Assembly: GCA_965224415.1 (NCBI GenBank)
Contig: CBDCZB010000004.1
Location: forward strand, 434,001-498,000
DNA from: DAOUJI01 sp965224415
GTDB taxonomy: Bacteria > Chloroflexota > Dehalococcoidia > Lucifugimonadales > JAGWBF01
Length of the DNA stretch: 64,000 nucleotides
Reading direction: 5' to 3'
Part shown: positions 61,678 through 64,000 of the stretch, in pieces
How the letters are laid out: the number at the start of each line of letters is the position of its first letter
Numbering within the stretch: position 1 is the first letter of the stretch
Translations under genes and position numbers: made by a program
Notes under the pieces: model-generated
The model's database searches: none
What the model saw: only the letters and a program-made list of their open reading frames with translations
What the model was told of the DNA's origin: nothing

Positions 61678-61785
61678 AACGGCTCATAGCTTGAGCAAGT
61701 TGCGGCAGCGCTTGCCGCTGGTGTATGACCTGAGTCGATGGTTCTACGGCGGGTTGACGAAATTATTCTTCGACAAGTCAGCGGA

Positions 61786-62112
61786 TCACTCCGCGACACT
61801 GTAGAACCGATTCGTCAAATCGCCATCGAGCACATCCACTACCAGCGGCAGGAGCAATTGCAATTCCTGAATTCGAGTTCGGCGGGCTAGCAATACAACC
61901 ACCGGCAAAGGCAAACCGTCCGGATTCTGCTGGTATTCGATCCCTCTGTCGGCGGTGATGAATGCATCGAAGTCATGGGCAGCCGCCAATTCTAGGAGTT
62001 CCCCGTTCTTGCTTCCTGCCCAGCCCATACGTTGGACCGTACTCACTTCAAACCCATCAGGAAAGCTCGTGCCAAGATGTCTAGGTATGGACTCGTCAAG
62101 CAGCAGCTTCAT
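61786..62112 (-). CDS. DUF5615 PIN-like protein
   Basis: A 108-residue protein: MKLLLDESIPRHLGTSFPDG, DAFITADRGIEYQQN with the acidic residues, and LPVVVLLARRT. The family is a PIN-like toxin candidate that pairs with DUF433. ATG 62112 gives the family-typical start; it lies within the end of the DUF433 gene (17-nt overlap). Confidence 0.88.
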   Translation of the reverse strand: MKLLLDESIPRHLGTSFPDGFEVSTVQRMGWAGSKNGELLELAAAHDFDAFITADRGIEYQQNPDGLPLPVVVLLARRTRIQELQLLLPLVVDVLDGDLTNRFYSVAE

Positions 62113-62320
62113 TGGACTGCCCAGTAAGGGCCAACTTGGCGTGTTGAAGGACTGCCACGGCTTGTTCCCGAGATACCGTGGGGTGGTTTTCCAGGAACTC
62201 GTCGAGCCTATCACCCGCTTCCAGGTACTCCATCAGTATCCTTACGGGCACTCTGGTTCCTGAAAACACCGGCGTCCCGCCTAGTATCTCAGGGTCTTTG
62301 TTGATGGCCGCATCAGTCAT
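62096..62320 (-). CDS. DUF433 antitoxin-like protein
   Basis: A 74-residue DUF433 protein: DPEILGGTPVFSGTRVPVRI, LMEYLEAGDRLDEFLENHPT and VSREQAVAVLQHAKLAL. It has a winged-HTH-like fold and is the usual partner of DUF5615, whose gene overlaps its 3' end. A third toxin-antitoxin type for the window besides HigBA and the two PIN pairs. Confidence 0.9.
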   Translation of the reverse strand: MTDAAINKDPEILGGTPVFSGTRVPVRILMEYLEAGDRLDEFLENHPTVSREQAVAVLQHAKLALTGQSNEAAA

Positions 62321-62350
62321 CGGGCTGCTCCTAGATAAATAGCCAGCGCC

Positions 62351-63613
62351 CTATAGCTTAACCAGGTTGCGGAAACGTTTGCTGCTTCGGTAGGGGCCGA
62401 CCAAAGCCAGGGAAAGCTGGTCTTCCTGTATCAAGTCTTCGGCCACCCTCTCTAAATCGTCGGTGGTGATGGAGTCCAGCAGGCCCACCACCTCGTCGAC
62501 GGTTCTGACTTTGCCCAAGAGTTTCTCCTGGGCGCCCATCCACATAGCTGTGGCACGGCTGTCTTCCATGCGAAGCAACATGCGTCCCTTGGTTAGCTCC
62601 CTGGCCTTATTCAGTTCCGTCTCGGGAATTCCGTCCCGGAGCCCACCTAATTGCTCCAGAATGGCTTCTATCGCGGATTCGCTCTTCTGAGGTTCGACGC
62701 CACAGTACACGGTGAAGGAGCCACAGTCGCGAAACAGGTTGAGGGAGCTGTGTACGTCATAGGCGAGGCCCCGCTTCTCTCGCACCTCTACGAAAAGGCG
62801 CGAGCTCATGCCCTCGCCCAGAATAACGTTCAGCAACCCCAGGGCAAAGCGGTCCGGGTGCCCGAGGGGCAGGCTGTGGACTCCGACGCACAGGTGGGCC
62901 TGGTCGGTCTTCTTGTACTCGTGACTGATTCGAGGCTCAGACTGCCCATTCACCACAGGAAACCAGTCGATCGCGTCGCCTCTGGGCCAGCTTCCTAGAG
63001 TCTCATCAACCAGGGCTGCGACTTCGTCGTGGGATACGTTTCCGGCGACCGCCACGACTGTGTTGACAGGGTTGTATTGGGAGTGCATGTATTCCATTAT
63101 CAGGTCCCGCGATATTCCCCGGACCGAATCCAGGCTGCCCCCCACGTCTCTGCCCATCGGCTGTTCCGGCCACATGGTCTGGTCCATCAACAGGTCCAAC
63201 TTTGAGGCGGGGTAGTCGTAGGTCATACGAAGCTCTTCCAGCACTACGTCCCGCTCCTTTTCCAGTTCTTCGGAGTCCATCAAGGGGTTGCGCATCATGT
63301 CGGCGAGAACGTTCCAGGACGACTCCATGTAAGGGCGGGCCACTTTGCACCAGTACACTGTCATCTCGCGGTCAGTGCTGGCGTTCAACACGCCGCCGAC
63401 GCCCTCGACGATCTCGCTCAACTCACGGGCGGTCGGCCAGCGTTTGGTCCCCTTGAAGAGCATATGCTCGAGAAAGTGTGAAGCGCCGGCCATCTCGTCA
63501 GTCTCATAACGGGAGCCGGCGCCCACGAATATGGCCATTGACACGGACCGGGTATGGGACATCGAACTGCTCAAAACCGTCAGTCCGTTGTCGAGCACAG
63601 ACCGTTCGTACAT
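62351..63613 (-). CDS. M16-family zinc peptidase (mitochondrial processing peptidase-like)
   Basis: A 420-residue M16 peptidase: ERSVLDNGLTVLSSSMSHTR, FVGAGSRYETDEMAGASHFL, the inverted zinc motif HFLEHML (about residues 46-52) and ATDREMTVYWCKV with the distal region. The second M16 domain has VGVHSLPLGHPDRFALGLLN. It cleaves peptides, cytosolic or exported; no signal is seen. ATG 63613 has GAGG 5 nt upstream. Confidence 0.92.
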   Translation of the reverse strand: MYERSVLDNGLTVLSSSMSHTRSVSMAIFVGAGSRYETDEMAGASHFLEHMLFKGTKRWPTARELSEIVEGVGGVLNASTDREMTVYWCKVARPYMESSWNVLADMMRNPLMDSEELEKERDVVLEELRMTYDYPASKLDLLMDQTMWPEQPMGRDVGGSLDSVRGISRDLIMEYMHSQYNPVNTVVAVAGNVSHDEVAALVDETLGSWPRGDAIDWFPVVNGQSEPRISHEYKKTDQAHLCVGVHSLPLGHPDRFALGLLNVILGEGMSSRLFVEVREKRGLAYDVHSSLNLFRDCGSFTVYCGVEPQKSESAIEAILEQLGGLRDGIPETELNKARELTKGRMLLRMEDSRATAMWMGAQEKLLGKVRTVDEVVGLLDSITTDDLERVAEDLIQEDQLSLALVGPYRSSKRFRNLVKL

Positions 63614-63644
63614 ACTCACCTCAGTTTGTTAAAGAAGGCCGGAG

Positions 63645-64000
63645 TCAGTCTCTGAGCCATTGAACGTCGCCGCAGAGGTCGGGGTCGTGGCTTCTGGAAT
63701 CGAAGTCTAGCATCTCGTTTCGAGCGGACCCAATTGTGGTGTCGTCGCCGTGGCCAGGATACACGGCCACCGAGTCGTCCAGGTGCATCAGCTTCTGCTC
63801 TATGGAGGTTTTTACCTGGCGGAAGTTGTCGGGAGAGGCCGTCCGTCCCGGCCCGCCCGGAAACAGGGTGTCCCCGGTGAACAGCCGGTCTCCGGCCAGG
63901 ATGCAGATGGCTCCCGGCGTGTGGCCGGGGGTGTGGACTATCTTTAGCTCCACCTTGCCAACTTCAAGAACGTCTCCGTCGCGAAGGGCCATGTCGGGAG
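63645..64000 (-). CDS. MBL-fold metallo-hydrolase (5' end outside window)
   Basis: The frame is open to the window edge, so the N-terminus with the HxHxDH motif is missing. The visible C-terminal part, about 118 residues, has LKIVHTPGHTPGAICIL (zinc His), LFTGDTLFPGGPGRT (bridging Asp) and VAVYPGHGDDTTIGSARNEM (last zinc His). It matches glyoxalase II-like hydrolases. It is 31 nt from the M16 gene, on the same strand. Confidence 0.9.
   Translation of the reverse strand, partial: PDMALRDGDVLEVGKVELKIVHTPGHTPGAICILAGDRLFTGDTLFPGGPGRTASPDNFRQVKTSIEQKLMHLDDSVAVYPGHGDDTTIGSARNEMLDFDSRSHDPDLCGDVQWLRD

Noticed and set aside
1..64000. CRISPR array
   Set aside because: No run of regularly spaced direct repeats was seen; the only repeats are the dispersed palindromes and the TPR/NHL/SecD coding repeats.

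Overview
This is a 64-kb piece of a GC-rich bacterial chromosome. It carries a Bacillus-type (long) SRP RNA, rsmA, ispE, lgt, trmD, rplS, priA, def, secD/secF, nfo and one tRNA-Pro. Four luciferase-like (mostly F420-type) oxidoreductases, two SDRs, thiolase/DUF35 pairs, a nurA-X-herA cluster and duplicated DUF1800-NHL pairs suggest an organoheterotrophic Chloroflexota lineage (SAR202 or Dehalococcoidia-like). That assignment is inference; no taxonomic marker in the window settles it.

Region 1 (1-7.1 kb) is an accessory island. It holds a transposase fragment cut by the window edge, a HigBA toxin-antitoxin pair behind a near-consensus promoter, a large serine recombinase, and an AT-richer orphan with zinc-ribbon cysteines and a HEPN-type R-x4-H motif. 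It also holds a tandem family of bacterial-PH-like proteins, one copy frameshifted, and a VapBC pair.

Region 2 (7.3-31.5 kb) is catabolic and transport genes. It contains a DUF35-thiolase-DUF35 cluster, a cupredoxin lipoprotein, an SMP-30 lactonase-like protein, three MFS transporters, an SDR, a zinc alcohol dehydrogenase, a two-domain carboxymuconolactone decarboxylase-like protein, a cupin, a TPR protein, NudC, an aldo/keto reductase and galU. It includes two copies of a DUF1800-NHL gene pair with exactly the same 63-nt spacing. A kefB-like antiporter is broken twice: by an IS630-type element with TA target duplication, and by a 1-nt frameshift at the edge of a quasi-palindrome.

Region 3 (31.7-42.5 kb) starts with the SRP RNA and rsmA-ispE-lgt. 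A run of three tandem F420-type luciferase-like oxidoreductases with a PNPOx-like protein and an SDR follows, then a fourth, opposed luciferase-like gene, tRNA-Pro(GGG), a GYD protein, mogA, trmD and rplS.

Region 4 (42.5-55.5 kb) is mostly housekeeping: priA, def, secD (with three internal repeats in its extracytoplasmic head), secF, nfo, a small zincin, an UMF1-type transporter with a soluble insert, an FAD oxidase, a CDGSH protein and a Leu/Glu dehydrogenase with an attenuator-like leader.

Region 5 (55.6-64 kb) holds nurA-X-herA on the minus strand, a second thiolase-DUF35 pair, a Phd/PIN pair, a DUF433/DUF5615 pair, an M16 peptidase and an MBL-fold hydrolase cut by the window end.
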